Source of the DNA: JBBRNH01 sp038230415
GTDB lineage: Bacteria; Bacteroidota; Bacteroidia; Cytophagales; Spirosomataceae
Direction of reading: 5' to 3'
Assembly (NCBI GenBank): GCA_038230415.1
Contig: JBBRNH010000022.1
Span: 5,180-69,179 of the forward strand
Length of the DNA: 64,000 bases
Part shown: positions 17,701 to 26,037 of the stretch, one piece after another
Numbering within the stretch: the stretch's first letter is position 1
Layout of the letters: the number at the start of each line of letters is the position of its first letter
Notes under the pieces: generated by a model
Database searches by the model: none
The model's input: the letters and a program-made list of their open reading frames with translations, nothing else
Told to the model about the DNA's origin: nothing
Translations under genes and position numbers: made by a program

Positions 17701-18155
17701 TATGTCAGAAAGCCGTAGGTGAGTTGGTCGTCGGGTTTGCCGCGCACGGTGCGGGTTACGAGGCCACCCGCGTTTAAGGCCCAGCCGCTGCCCACCCACG
17801 ACGGTATTTCGTCGAGTTTGATGCCGCTGGCGTGGTAGCTCAGGGCAACGGGCAGCACGAGTGGCCCGCTTTTGATGTCATACAGCGGAATACTGATGGT
17901 GGGTGTGCCGGTGTAGAGGCTGACCGGCACCTGAGCAAATTTGCCGAGACTGGCCGCTTCGGGCGAGGGGCCAATGAGTTGCGGGCCAACGTCGGAGGGT
18001 TCCTGCCCGGAGGGGGCCACTTTGTTGGGCGGCACGGCGGGCAGCGGAAACCGGATGGTATCGCCGGGGGCGGGGTGAACCTGAGCCGCAGCGGGCCGGG
18101 CCGTGAGACACAGGATCAGGCTTGCCAAAGCGAAAAGGCGGAACAGGACGTGCAT
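14790..18155 (-). CDS. Secreted RHS/YD-repeat-like protein (N-terminal partner of a split RHS system)
   Basis: The 1121-residue protein has a signal peptide (MHVLFRLFALASLILCLTA ending AAAQ) and an SpvB/RHS-like N-terminus: VPVSLYTGTPTISIPLYD, LSYHASGIKLDEIP, WVGSGWALNAGG. It ends with YD-type motifs (YYEYDSFLRLQTVKENGQN). In Bacteroidota such proteins often sit beside a DUF6443/RHS-core protein, as here. It has no RHS core or toxin domain of its own, so it probably forms part of a secreted shell. I chose ATG 18155 for the signal peptide; the frame is open to 18338, but that would run over the XRE gene start. It is transcribed divergently from the XRE gene. Confidence 0.75.
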   Translation of the reverse strand: MHVLFRLFALASLILCLTARPAAAQVHPAPGDTIRFPLPAVPPNKVAPSGQEPSDVGPQLIGPSPEAASLGKFAQVPVSLYTGTPTISIPLYDIKSGPLVLPVALSYHASGIKLDEIPSWVGSGWALNAGGLVTRTVRGKPDDQLTYGFLTYSQGRTVPGILQESDNNRLITYSEIVEGCADVEPDVFSVNVSGITAQFMFDWNGAPVVYRSSQKIKIAYQLATNGQIDQWTITDDRGTVYTFRDRETTKETTLGALGCKSPRAFTSSWYVSEIADTNGENKILFTYGDYSLYYAWQASESYRWLIDGNSACGNGGGVYGATSRLSVLGKRIQRITTDNGTVTVSFVPATNLREDNGRLISYAGYNQDFVALLQVVVKNHLNEEIRTFQLEQDYSTNRLTLRKVYARNGGQNSAPPHQFDYESQYGTLPPLAPYMTAQDHWGYYNGQTGNSTLLPAGWVLSPANGGYTYYAGANREPNSETTKYGVLNRIVYPTGGYTDLAYEAHRYNFIGSTPYSDYARDYFIPGVSMQINTTGNGPVTTTFTVNPDPNTPNQATSGQVGIVGRVTGATNLTKPIVRIRKSNGTVLIERRLGYGDTNESFPITLLPDTYTLEAGCAGCDPDLQANDYAYIGVAYYGPSLYSSPALAGGVRLKEQYIHEQANDIAQTIAYQYVMTAEPTRSSGVIYALPNYDYVQRTFCEVPGPTLSGEVEARYLVRVAQNTLDMALTQGSHVGYREVQATQGSGAQTNGKTVYTYTSPFDYGDVFYGGLPFRPAESVNYKTGLLTGTKAYKYDGSTFSFVQQTATDYAFSEIGIPGLRVNFEGGSYSTGSIDKFEVGPYTTNLGFAQPVHSTSTMWYDGSPVVSEAQMTYDAALQNVVSQIQTASHTNGEQRITELYYPQDFPETSLITSMISRNMLGVPLETITKFRRNGTDQIIGGSYQGYSLVSNNLHLTDIRKLRVPLTVDAFSYATSGTVDSRYDTEIEYSEFDGRGNYRQFIRRGGQPTTVLWGYKGQYPIAEVTNATFGDVVTALNNQALTPGSVGNSDDAATLRDRIKTLRTSLSGALVKSATYRPLVGMDSQTSPDGRTAYYEYDSFLRLQTVKENGQNIVQTHTYNYRNN

Positions 18156-18215
18156 GGGTGTAGTTGATTTTGTAGAATAAACGCTCGTTATTTGACTCAT
18201 AAACACCTGAAAACT

Positions 18216-18587
18216 ATGACCTTCGGCACCACCCTCCGCAGAGAGCGCACCCTGAAACGAATGCCCCAAGACGAACTGGCTGATTTGTCGGGCGTAAGCC
18301 AGCCCACCATCAGCAGTTGGGAAAGCGACACGACTCAACCCAATGTAGGCGAAGTCAAACGCCTGGCAAAAGCACTGAGCATTTCGGCAGCTACGTTACT
18401 GGATGAAAATTCGGCGATGAACGTGAAACAAACCAAAAATGAGCAAGCCATTGTCAATCAGTACAATTACGATTCGGAGCGCAAGGTTTGGGAGGCATTA
18501 GACAAATCCCGCCAGGAAACCATTGCCGCCCAACAAGACGTAATCGAAGCCTTGAAATTGGCGTTGGGGCTCCAAAGCACAATTTAG
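18216..18587 (+). CDS. XRE-family helix-turn-helix regulator
   Basis: The 123-residue protein starts MTFGTTLRRERTLKRMPQDE and contains the HTH core LADLSGVSQPTISSWESDTT (about residues 22-41), a classic Cro/CI-type DNA-binding domain. The remaining C-terminal half (WEALDKSRQETIAAQQDVIEA) looks like a coiled coil for oligomerisation. It is divergent from the 1121-residue RHS-like gene, with 60 bp between starts, and convergent with the SUKH gene, with 1 nt between stops. It may control the RHS locus. An ATG at 18192 would add 8 residues. Confidence 0.88.
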   Translation: MTFGTTLRRERTLKRMPQDELADLSGVSQPTISSWESDTTQPNVGEVKRLAKALSISAATLLDENSAMNVKQTKNEQAIVNQYNYDSERKVWEALDKSRQETIAAQQDVIEALKLALGLQSTI

Positions 18588-18588
18588 G

Positions 18589-19071
18589 TCAATCATATGC
18601 ATCGCCCAAGAAACTAAATTGATTATTCAACCAGTACCAGCCTATTCCACCCTCACTGTACAAGTTTTCAAGAAGTTCTGTAAAACTTTTGGCGACAACT
18701 GGGTTAGAACCTGCTACTCCGTGCCTATCCCAAAAACTGTCATAGCAAACGCCAAGTCTGCTACTATCCAAATCAATGGTGATGTACTGTCCGTTTTGGT
18801 CAGTAGCAATCACAAACCAATTATAACTCCTATCATCCTGAATATCTTCGCCAATAATTTCAGGATTTGCCCGGATGAAATCCTTTGGATGCACAATGCT
18901 AATTTTATATTCTTTGGATGGAAATAAATCCATACCTCCGCATAAAGAATAGAAAACTGCAACATCTTCTGGCAAAGAAAGATTTCCGGGAGTTTCGGGC
19001 AAGCCTATACTTGGCCTTGTAATACACTCTGAACTTTTAAATATTCGAGAAAACAAGTCGTTGATTTTCAT
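18589..19071 (-). CDS. SMI1/KNR4 (SUKH) family immunity protein
   Basis: The 160-residue protein has the SUKH pattern: GLPETPGNLSLPEDVAVFYS, LCGGMDLFPSKEYKI (the early GG...L block), then WFVIATDQNGQYITIDLD (about 85-102) and SFTELLENLYSEGG near the end. SUKH proteins commonly neutralise polymorphic nuclease toxins. The gene starts 4 nt after the RHS toxin stop and is noticeably AT-rich like the toxin tip, so the two form a toxin-immunity module. Translational coupling is likely. Confidence 0.87.
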   Translation of the reverse strand: MKINDLFSRIFKSSECITRPSIGLPETPGNLSLPEDVAVFYSLCGGMDLFPSKEYKISIVHPKDFIRANPEIIGEDIQDDRSYNWFVIATDQNGQYITIDLDSSRLGVCYDSFWDRHGVAGSNPVVAKSFTELLENLYSEGGIGWYWLNNQFSFLGDAYD

Positions 19072-19075
19072 TACT

Positions 19076-22000
19076 TTAACGAGTATAAATATACCTATTC
19101 AAGGCGTTATAATAATTCTGTCGTGCGGCTGCGGGAACTCCTGCGGCATTAAACATCCGTTCAGAAAGGGCTTGAACCTCTCTCGGCGATACGGTTGTCC
19201 AGTCGACTTTACCGCCAACTGCTCGACCCGTTTTTTCTTTTAACCACTGGCGATATGCAACTTTTGTTGCGTCATGTTGGCCCTTAGTTAAAGCAATTGT
19301 TGGATTATCACTTGCCCTACTATTATAACCAGGGATGTTGTAGGTGGCCCAAACATCTAAAAGTCCATGATGATTCTCGAAGGGAGAGTTCGACGGTCTG
19401 TAATCTACAACGTCAAATTCAGCAACTGATCTTCCCTGTCCATACGGGAATTTTTTTTCTTCAAGTTCAAAAAGTTCAGCTACCTCGCGTGGTAATAAGT
19501 CATTTCCCTGAGCAACTGCCGTTGATCGTTGTCCTATAAGTTCTTGATACCGATTTTCCTCATGTTCCGGTAACTTCTGTTCCCATTCATTGTTCGGCCC
19601 TGCCGGGTGAGACAATAACATGGCACCCACAAAGGCAACAGCAGCCCCGCCAATCGGAGTCAGAAAACGCCCAATACCCGCCAGGATTCCGCCCCCATTA
19701 CCGCCACCAGCCGGTGGTGCCTGCGGGGTGGTTCGCATGGACACCGAGGGCGTTCCGCGCAATTGCTGAAACTTCTTTTTGGCATCGTCACCCGTGTAAG
19801 TCGTTTTATCACCGTTGACCTCAACACCCATCCCGTCGGGGTCAATAAGCAGAACCGGGTTATTCAGCCCAAAGACAAACGGGCTGGATGAATCATAGAC
19901 CTCGGCCAACGGGTCAACCACGCTCCACCGCCCAATCTGCGCGTCATAGCCCCGCGCCCCAAAATCAAACAGCCCACCGCCCAACTCCTTCACTCCTTCT
20001 TTGCCGTTGAAACCTAAGCGGTTACTGCCCGCGCCACCGCTCAAACCGCCCCACAAGGGCAAACCCCAGGGGTCATAATCAGTGAACTGACTCACAAACG
20101 CCGGGGCCGCCGGGTCTAAACTATCCCGGTACACCACCCGCACGTTGCCCAAGTGATCCCGGTAAAAATACTCGTAGCCCGTAGCCGGGGTGTAGCGGCC
20201 TTCCGCGTGCTGTATCTCAAACAGAACGCCGTTCAGGTATTGAAACGGGCCAACGTAGTCCCGCACCTCGCCCACACCGCCACCCGCCGGCGTTACGGCC
20301 ATCCGCAGTTTCTGCCCCGTAGCTGTGTAGGTATAACTCACCACCTTGCCGCTCGTGAAACTCACGCGCCGGGGCAGTTTGAGGTGGTTGTAGAGAATCT
20401 CGTCAATGCCCCGGTTGCGGTCTTTCTTTAGCGACCCATCGGCGTAGTACTCATAATCATCGGCCCCGGTGTGGGTGTCGCGGAAATCGCCCACGTCGGC
20501 GTTGGTGGTGATGCCATCGCTGACGGCGTTGAGCCGGTTGCCCAGCCCGTTGGCCGTGTAGGCGTAGGTAAGTTGGTCTATGCCAGCCCGGTTCAGGCTT
20601 TGCAGATTGCCGTTTTGGTCGTAGGTCAGGTTGTCAACGCTGTAATTTTCGTTGGCTGGCCCGCTGTACCCCGCCCCCGTCAGCCGGTCGGCTCCGTCGT
20701 AACTGTACGAATACGAGCGGCTTTGCCCGTCGCGGGCCGTGACCCAGGTCTGCGAACCAATGTTGCCCCCGTACTGCCCGGCATCCTCACGCCCTAATTT
20801 TAGGGCAAACAGACTGCCGCCCGTCAGGTCAGCATTGCCGGCACCATCGGTGTTGATGCCCGACAGCCCGCCCCGGATATGATACCGATACCGGATGGTT
20901 TGCAACGGGCCGACCCGCGCCCCGCTGCCCGGCCCTAACCGCAACGTACTGCCCAAGCCAAACACCAATCGGCCACCAATCCGCAACGGCCCCGCCCCAA
21001 CCCGTGTGGTGGCCGGGATGCTCACGGTGTGACCGGGGTTCAGACTCACAGCGGCCCCGGCAGTAGGCAGACTGCCGCCCTGCCAGGTGCCGGGCTGGTT
21101 CCAGGCTCCGCTTTGCTGGCTACTGGCCGGGCCGCCCGCCCCGCCGTTGCCCCCGGTGGTTTTACCCACCAACCGACCGATGGCATCGTAGGTATAACTC
21201 GCCAATTCTACCGGCGCGGCTCCGTCAAGGGCGTGGGTCAGCCGAACGGGGCGGCTGGCGTGGTCATACCCGGTTGTGGTGGCTACGGTTGTCAGCACCG
21301 GCTGACCGTTCACCGTCCGGTCGTGGCGCAGGGTTACGGCCAACACCTCCCCGTTGAAGCGGTATTGGGTGTCCGTCCGGTCACTCCCGCCCAAATGGTT
21401 CTGGCTTTGCTGCTGAATGATGCGTCCGCGTTCGTCATACCACAGCCCGAAGTTATACCAGGCTCCGTTTTCCAGATTCCGCACCTGACCGCCCGTTGGC
21501 AAACCCCGCACCGCCGGACTCGTGGCATCGGGAAAGGGATTGGCAAACGCGCCCGTCGGGTTAAAACTCAGCCCAACATCGGTGTAGGAGTCGTAGTAGC
21601 TCAGCGTCAGCAGGTCGCCGGTGCCGGGCGAAACCGTGCCGGGGTAGGCTTGGCGGCTCAGGCTGGCAAAGTCGTTCCGCAAGTCGGTGGCCGAACGGCT
21701 CAGGGGCAGAAGTCCGGTTTGGACGGGCCGGTTCAGCCCGTCGTAGCGCGTAAACCGCCACTTGGTTTCGGCCCGGTCCTGCTCATCCTGACTCATCACC
21801 AAGCGGTCGGAAGTGTCATAAACCAACTCCGTCCAGCCCGCCGAGGGCAGGTGCTTCCGAATCAACAGGCCGCGTGTATCGTATTGATATACAAAGGCCA
21901 ACTCGTCGAAAATGGCGTTTGTAAAGTCTAAATAGGCTGCTGTGGTCTGGAAATAAGCCGTCAGTTTGGGCGGCAGCACCCCCGCCAACCGGCCCAAATC

Positions 22001-22732
22001 GTCATAGACATACACCGTTGAGAGCGTTTCCGAAGCCGACACCACCACGTCGCGCCGGATAAGCCGCCCCTGCAAATCGGTATAGTCGAGCGTGGCCTGA
22101 CCCTGTTCATCGGTCGTGGTTTTGACTGACAAATCCTGGGCGTTGTAGCTGTCGGTAGTGGTTGTGCCGGGAACAAGCGCGTTAATCCGGCTGTCGGTGA
22201 TGTGGAAGCGGTACACCGTTGCCGGGGCCGTGCCGTAGTGCATGGTCTGGGGCCGTTCGGTGGGGAATCGCCAGGCATTGCCCGGCCCCAACTGGCTGAC
22301 AACCCGATTCAGGGGGCTGGCTTCGTAACTGGTTTGGGTGGCAACATAATTATCATTGTAAAAGACTGCCCCCCGATAGCCGGGGTCTGCTATGGGTTGG
22401 CCCTGGGTATCGCCCGGCACGGGTGGGAGCCGGAATTCGGGTCGCCCAAAGGTATCGTAGGTCGTAAAGCCAGTCACTACATCTTCTGCGCCTGATCCTC
22501 CCGCCCGCCACTGCACAGTTTGGGCGGGTCGGCCTAAGCCATCGACATAGTTGATGCTGGTCTGAACGGCGGAGTAGCTGGCGGGGCCGGGCAGGGTGGT
22601 AGCCGCGTCGCGGGGAGACTGGTGGAGGATGTAGTTTTGGCTGGCCGACGGAGCCAGGGTTTGGGCGATGCTGACTGTGGGATGGGCCGTTAGCCAGCAG
22701 GTCAAAAAAGCAAGCGGGTAGACGTGTTTCAT
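19076..22732 (-). CDS. RHS repeat-associated core protein with C-terminal nuclease-like toxin tip
   Basis: The 1218-residue protein has a signal peptide (ending VSIAQ), a DUF6443-like start with YVDGLGRPAQTVQW, many YD/RHS repeats, and the RHS core (DHLGNVRVVYRD, FTDYDPWGLPLWGG, GARGYDAQIGRWSVVDPLAE, ending LIDPDGMG near residue 965). After the core come a Pro/Gly linker, a hydrophobic segment (about 1020-1040) and a tip with FENHHGLLDVWATYNIPGY (about 1120) and LTKGQHDATKVAYRQWL, suggesting a His-dependent (HNH-like) nuclease. A module resembling bacterial 'SGxWNxPxTW' beta domains interrupts the repeats at about 545-600. The SUKH immunity gene follows 4 nt downstream. Confidence 0.85.
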   Translation of the reverse strand: MKHVYPLAFLTCWLTAHPTVSIAQTLAPSASQNYILHQSPRDAATTLPGPASYSAVQTSINYVDGLGRPAQTVQWRAGGSGAEDVVTGFTTYDTFGRPEFRLPPVPGDTQGQPIADPGYRGAVFYNDNYVATQTSYEASPLNRVVSQLGPGNAWRFPTERPQTMHYGTAPATVYRFHITDSRINALVPGTTTTDSYNAQDLSVKTTTDEQGQATLDYTDLQGRLIRRDVVVSASETLSTVYVYDDLGRLAGVLPPKLTAYFQTTAAYLDFTNAIFDELAFVYQYDTRGLLIRKHLPSAGWTELVYDTSDRLVMSQDEQDRAETKWRFTRYDGLNRPVQTGLLPLSRSATDLRNDFASLSRQAYPGTVSPGTGDLLTLSYYDSYTDVGLSFNPTGAFANPFPDATSPAVRGLPTGGQVRNLENGAWYNFGLWYDERGRIIQQQSQNHLGGSDRTDTQYRFNGEVLAVTLRHDRTVNGQPVLTTVATTTGYDHASRPVRLTHALDGAAPVELASYTYDAIGRLVGKTTGGNGGAGGPASSQQSGAWNQPGTWQGGSLPTAGAAVSLNPGHTVSIPATTRVGAGPLRIGGRLVFGLGSTLRLGPGSGARVGPLQTIRYRYHIRGGLSGINTDGAGNADLTGGSLFALKLGREDAGQYGGNIGSQTWVTARDGQSRSYSYSYDGADRLTGAGYSGPANENYSVDNLTYDQNGNLQSLNRAGIDQLTYAYTANGLGNRLNAVSDGITTNADVGDFRDTHTGADDYEYYADGSLKKDRNRGIDEILYNHLKLPRRVSFTSGKVVSYTYTATGQKLRMAVTPAGGGVGEVRDYVGPFQYLNGVLFEIQHAEGRYTPATGYEYFYRDHLGNVRVVYRDSLDPAAPAFVSQFTDYDPWGLPLWGGLSGGAGSNRLGFNGKEGVKELGGGLFDFGARGYDAQIGRWSVVDPLAEVYDSSSPFVFGLNNPVLLIDPDGMGVEVNGDKTTYTGDDAKKKFQQLRGTPSVSMRTTPQAPPAGGGNGGGILAGIGRFLTPIGGAAVAFVGAMLLSHPAGPNNEWEQKLPEHEENRYQELIGQRSTAVAQGNDLLPREVAELFELEEKKFPYGQGRSVAEFDVVDYRPSNSPFENHHGLLDVWATYNIPGYNSRASDNPTIALTKGQHDATKVAYRQWLKEKTGRAVGGKVDWTTVSPREVQALSERMFNAAGVPAAARQNYYNALNRYIYTR

Positions 22733-23099
22733 GGTGCGGTTGTCGGTGAGGGGTGGTGATTGTGTGGTTCAAAAGTAGGGGATGAAGCAATATATGGCAA
22801 TGGAAAAGTGTATAGTTTTGATTTAGATACTGAATAATTCGCACATACTGGTGTATAATTCTCCTAAAGTAAACCGGGGCAACGCGAACGGCAGTGGCTG
22901 TGCCGGGCCTTTGCAACGGTACGAAATGGCACGAAAGATTGATTCAGTTGTGACGGTATTGTAGTTTTGCGTCAGGTTATTACCAACGAGAAAGCGCGTA
23001 ATCAGCAAACAGTTGCCTTGCTGCCAGCAGAGTAGCGGTTTTTGGCACGGCTCTTGTCAGAGGGTATCAATCAAACGCATATTCTCGACCGCTATAATC
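22733..23099. promoter_or_regulatory. Divergent intergenic region with -7 boxes on both strands
   Basis: These 367 bases separate the RHS gene from the lytic transglycosylase. On the minus strand TACTTTTG (22777-22770) lies 37 nt before the RHS start, with ATTG about 20 nt upstream of it. On the plus strand TAGTTTTG occurs at 22813-22820 and 22962-22969; either could serve the transglycosylase. I see no gene here. Confidence 0.5.
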
Positions 23100-24290
23100 A
23101 TGTTCCGATACCTTTTTCTGACCATTACTGCCTGTCTATTCCTGCACGGTGCCTCCATGGCCCAAATCCAGTTTTGTGGAGAAACACTGCCCCAAAATCA
23201 GCCCGACGTGCGCCAACGCTGGGAACGCACCCTGAGTCGGCAGGTGGCCCAGTCAGAGCAGGTGGTCCGGCTGAAACAACGGGCGGCTGTGGTTTTCCCG
23301 GTGATCGAACCCATTCTGGAACAGTATGCCATACCAAAAGATTTTAAGTATATTCCCCTGATCGAGAGTGTGTTACACCCCTACCCCGCTTTTTATGGCG
23401 ATGCTGCCGGGTTCTGGCAATTGACTCCGCAGCAGGGCAAACAGTTGGGCCTGATGGTGGCGGGCCGGGGCAGAGACCAACGCTACGACCTCCGCAAATC
23501 AACGGTGGCTGTCTGCGAATACCTCTGGCAACTGCACCGCGAACTGGGTTCGTGGGCGTTGGTGGCCGCTGCCTATCACAACGGGCCACAGGGTATCCGG
23601 CAGGTGAAAGACGAACAAAAGTACCCCTCGCCGTTCAGCGTAACCTACCATCCCGAAACTAAATCGGCTCTGTATCAGGCCGTTGTGCTAAAAGAACTCT
23701 TTACCCGCCCGGCAGACTACGTCAACCGCGTTGACAACACCGCCCGGCAGGCCATCAACACCCGCCAACCCGATCTGACGGCCAGTCAACAGCAGGTTAT
23801 CATGGCTTCGCTGACCACCCAACCCGAACCAACCCAACCCGCGCCCACGCCCGAACCCACCGCAAAGCCAACGATTGTGGTGCTGACCGAAGAAGCAACG
23901 GCTCCGGCCAAACCCGCAAAACCCCGGCAGACACTTGCGCCCGCGCCAGACATGGTGGCTACCATTGCGCCTTCGCTGCTGGTAGAAAGCCGGGGCGTAA
24001 CGGGCAACACCCTGGCCGAGGGCCAGTTGGTACTGTTTGACGTGGTGCGTTCGCAGACCATCAATGGCCTGCCGGTATCAGTTGGTGATTTGATTTATGC
24101 CCATATCGAAACAATGAATGCAGCAACCGGGCGGGTGTTTTTGCGGGCCGACCGGCTGCTATCGGCGCAGACCCAGACAACGATAAAATTGAATATGATT
24201 GCCGTTGAGAAACCAAAACAGCCTGGTGTACCCATACCTGCCCGAAATCAGGCCGGGAATGGCTGGCGGCTGTCGTGGGAATCGTTGTAG
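23100..24290 (+). CDS. Membrane-bound lytic murein transglycosylase (MltD/SLT-like)
   Basis: The 396-residue protein has a signal peptide (ending ASMAQ) and a lysozyme-like SLT domain: FKYIPLIESVLHPYP (about residue 83) carries the catalytic glutamate, followed by DAAGFWQLTPQQGKQLG and VAAAYHNGPQGI. These enzymes cleave peptidoglycan with anhydro-muropeptide formation. A Pro/Thr-rich linker (about 240-285) joins a C-terminal beta domain of about 100 residues that replaces the LysM repeats usual in MltD. ATG 23100 gives the signal peptide; the frame is open upstream. Its end overlaps the antisense gene at 24248 by 43 bp. Confidence 0.88.
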   Translation: MFRYLFLTITACLFLHGASMAQIQFCGETLPQNQPDVRQRWERTLSRQVAQSEQVVRLKQRAAVVFPVIEPILEQYAIPKDFKYIPLIESVLHPYPAFYGDAAGFWQLTPQQGKQLGLMVAGRGRDQRYDLRKSTVAVCEYLWQLHRELGSWALVAAAYHNGPQGIRQVKDEQKYPSPFSVTYHPETKSALYQAVVLKELFTRPADYVNRVDNTARQAINTRQPDLTASQQQVIMASLTTQPEPTQPAPTPEPTAKPTIVVLTEEATAPAKPAKPRQTLAPAPDMVATIAPSLLVESRGVTGNTLAEGQLVLFDVVRSQTINGLPVSVGDLIYAHIETMNAATGRVFLRADRLLSAQTQTTIKLNMIAVEKPKQPGVPIPARNQAGNGWRLSWESL

Positions 24291-24682
24291 AGATCACCCA
24301 ATAATCGTTTCAACTCCCGCTGGGCCGAGCGGATATTCCGCGCATCCTGATAGATCAACCCGGATGCCAACGCCACCACCATCGCGCCTAATGTGTAGCC
24401 CTGCACGGCATCGTTGGTAGTTGGCAATAAACTGATAACCTGCCGGTTGAGCGTGACTGAGTCCGTATAAAGTTCGGAAACAGGGCCGGGCAGAAACAAC
24501 ACGCCCCGCTTGTCGAGGGTGTCGGCGTGAGTAAGCAGGCTATTCTGGCAGGCGTTGAAATCGAGGTGGTGGGTGGTGGTCAGAGAATCCCAGTGGCGGG
24601 CCTGATACTGGGTCAGGGCGCGGGCCACGTCGCGCCAGGACTGCGTGAGGGGCGCAATTTGTACCGGATTCAGGGCTTCCAT
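24248..24682 (-). CDS. Hypothetical protein with one hydrophobic segment
   Basis: I do not recognise this 144-residue protein. It has a hydrophobic stretch (YTLGAMVVALASGLIYQ, about residues 95-111) flanked by a charged C-terminal helix (SAQRELKRLLGDLYNDSHD). It lies 122 nt downstream of the vWA-like gene on the same strand and may belong to the sigma-factor operon. Its 3' end overlaps the transglycosylase gene tail to tail. Length and composition suggest a real gene, but support is limited. Confidence 0.5.
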   Translation of the reverse strand: MEALNPVQIAPLTQSWRDVARALTQYQARHWDSLTTTHHLDFNACQNSLLTHADTLDKRGVLFLPGPVSELYTDSVTLNRQVISLLPTTNDAVQGYTLGAMVVALASGLIYQDARNIRSAQRELKRLLGDLYNDSHDSRQPFPA

Positions 24683-24804
24683 ATCGTTGGCAGGGTAGGT
24701 TCTGAGAGAACATAGCGGGCCGAAAAGGTAAGCAACCGCCCGCCCATCGCCAACTTTTCAGGTTGATTTTGAGCCATCGGTAAAACGATTTTGCCAGCAC
24801 CGGC

Positions 24805-26037
24805 TTACAACCAGATAAAACCAAGCACCCGAACGGGTCGGTGGGTGAACGGTGTCGGCCTAAACTGATTTTTTCGGGCGACGTATCGGTAATATCGGTC
24901 GCCAACGCGGAGGGTCGTTCGGCTCGTTAATACGCTGGGATTCAGGTCATCGTCAATCGTGTGCAGACTGCCGTTGGTGCGGCTGGCTATCGCATAATGG
25001 TCGGGCATAAAGGGCCGGGCTGTGTTGTCGGTTGTGCCGCACAGCACCACGTGAACCGGCTTTTTAACCCCGCTCAGTTGGCTCATATCTTTTACCGCAC
25101 TGCCGTTATCAGCTATTAGAATCAGTTGCTTCGCGCCGGGAAACAGCCGTTGAGCCGTCAGCAAGGCAGCCACGTCATTTTCGGCATCATCAGTGTTATG
25201 CACCGTATTTCGGGCGCCTTCAATCATCACCGGCAACACAGAGGCAACGTCGCGGTCGCGGGTTACAAACATCCGTCCGGCGGGGCCTCCCGGCTTCGTT
25301 TGTTGCCCTAAGCTGTCACAATCGGTAAAGAACAGGATACCTTTTATGGCCGGATTGCGGGCGTTCTGCCGAAACCAGGCGAACAACTGCGTACTGTACG
25401 GATACATACTGGAGGTCAGATCACAAACCACAACGGCATCGGGCCACCGGCGCAGGTTGCGGCTCAGGGTGTTATACGAGGTTGAATCAGGGCCAAAATC
25501 GCCGGTCAGCATTTGCTGTTCGATGGCCGTTTCTTCGCCACTAAATTTGATCGTTGGCGGTTGCTTCAGCGTTCTATGCATTGTTACTACCGGATTAATA
25601 ACTTGATAATGAGCCGCTATCAGCGCAATTTCACCCGACCAGCCGGGCGTACTGATTGCCAGTACGGGCTTCGGATTCTGTATCTTCTTCGCGCGTTTTC
25701 TGGGGCAAACAGGGCGAACTCGGTCTGCTTTATGGTCTGTCTTTCTCACCGCATTCGTCTCCGCAACGCGGGTATCAGCCATCGGCAAGATCGTTGGGCG
25801 AGGGCGAGAGCGGGATACCGTTACGCTGGTTTGTGGCACGATTTCCGGCACGATTAACCAACCGACAATGAACAGAATACCCAAACTGCCAATACTCACC
25901 AACGCCCGCAGCCGCCAGCGTTGCCGTTGCAGTTTTTGTTGCATCTGCTGCCAGCTTTGCGGGGCGTAGGCGGGGCGGTATTCGTGCAGCGTCTGGCGCA
26001 CCCGGTCGTGGAGTTTAGTATCGGTTGGTGGGTTCAT
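24805..26037 (-). CDS. Anti-sigma-like membrane protein with vWA-type domain
   Basis: The 410-residue protein has a cytoplasmic N-terminus (about 1-42) rich in amphipathic helix, one membrane segment (ALVSIGSLGILFIVGWLIV, about 45-63), a basic Pro-rich stretch and a domain containing VVVCDLTSSMYPY (about 200). That motif fits the DxSxS-like metal site of von Willebrand factor A domains. It overlaps the upstream ECF sigma gene by 23 bp, the usual place for an anti-sigma factor in Bacteroidota. I infer that the N-terminus holds the sigma factor and the periplasmic vWA-like part senses a signal. Confidence 0.6.
   Translation of the reverse strand: MNPPTDTKLHDRVRQTLHEYRPAYAPQSWQQMQQKLQRQRWRLRALVSIGSLGILFIVGWLIVPEIVPQTSVTVSRSRPRPTILPMADTRVAETNAVRKTDHKADRVRPVCPRKRAKKIQNPKPVLAISTPGWSGEIALIAAHYQVINPVVTMHRTLKQPPTIKFSGEETAIEQQMLTGDFGPDSTSYNTLSRNLRRWPDAVVVCDLTSSMYPYSTQLFAWFRQNARNPAIKGILFFTDCDSLGQQTKPGGPAGRMFVTRDRDVASVLPVMIEGARNTVHNTDDAENDVAALLTAQRLFPGAKQLILIADNGSAVKDMSQLSGVKKPVHVVLCGTTDNTARPFMPDHYAIASRTNGSLHTIDDDLNPSVLTSRTTLRVGDRYYRYVARKNQFRPTPFTHRPVRVLGFIWL

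Noticed and set aside
21029..21931. 300-codon plus-strand frame inside the RHS gene
   Set aside because: Antisense to RHS repeats; the composition is low-complexity Gly/Ala/Arg/Pro as expected from the reverse of YD repeats.
14790..22732. Type IX secretion C-terminal sorting domains on the RHS proteins
   Set aside because: Neither protein ends with a recognisable T9SS domain; the first ends in a YD-like strand and the second in a toxin-like tip.
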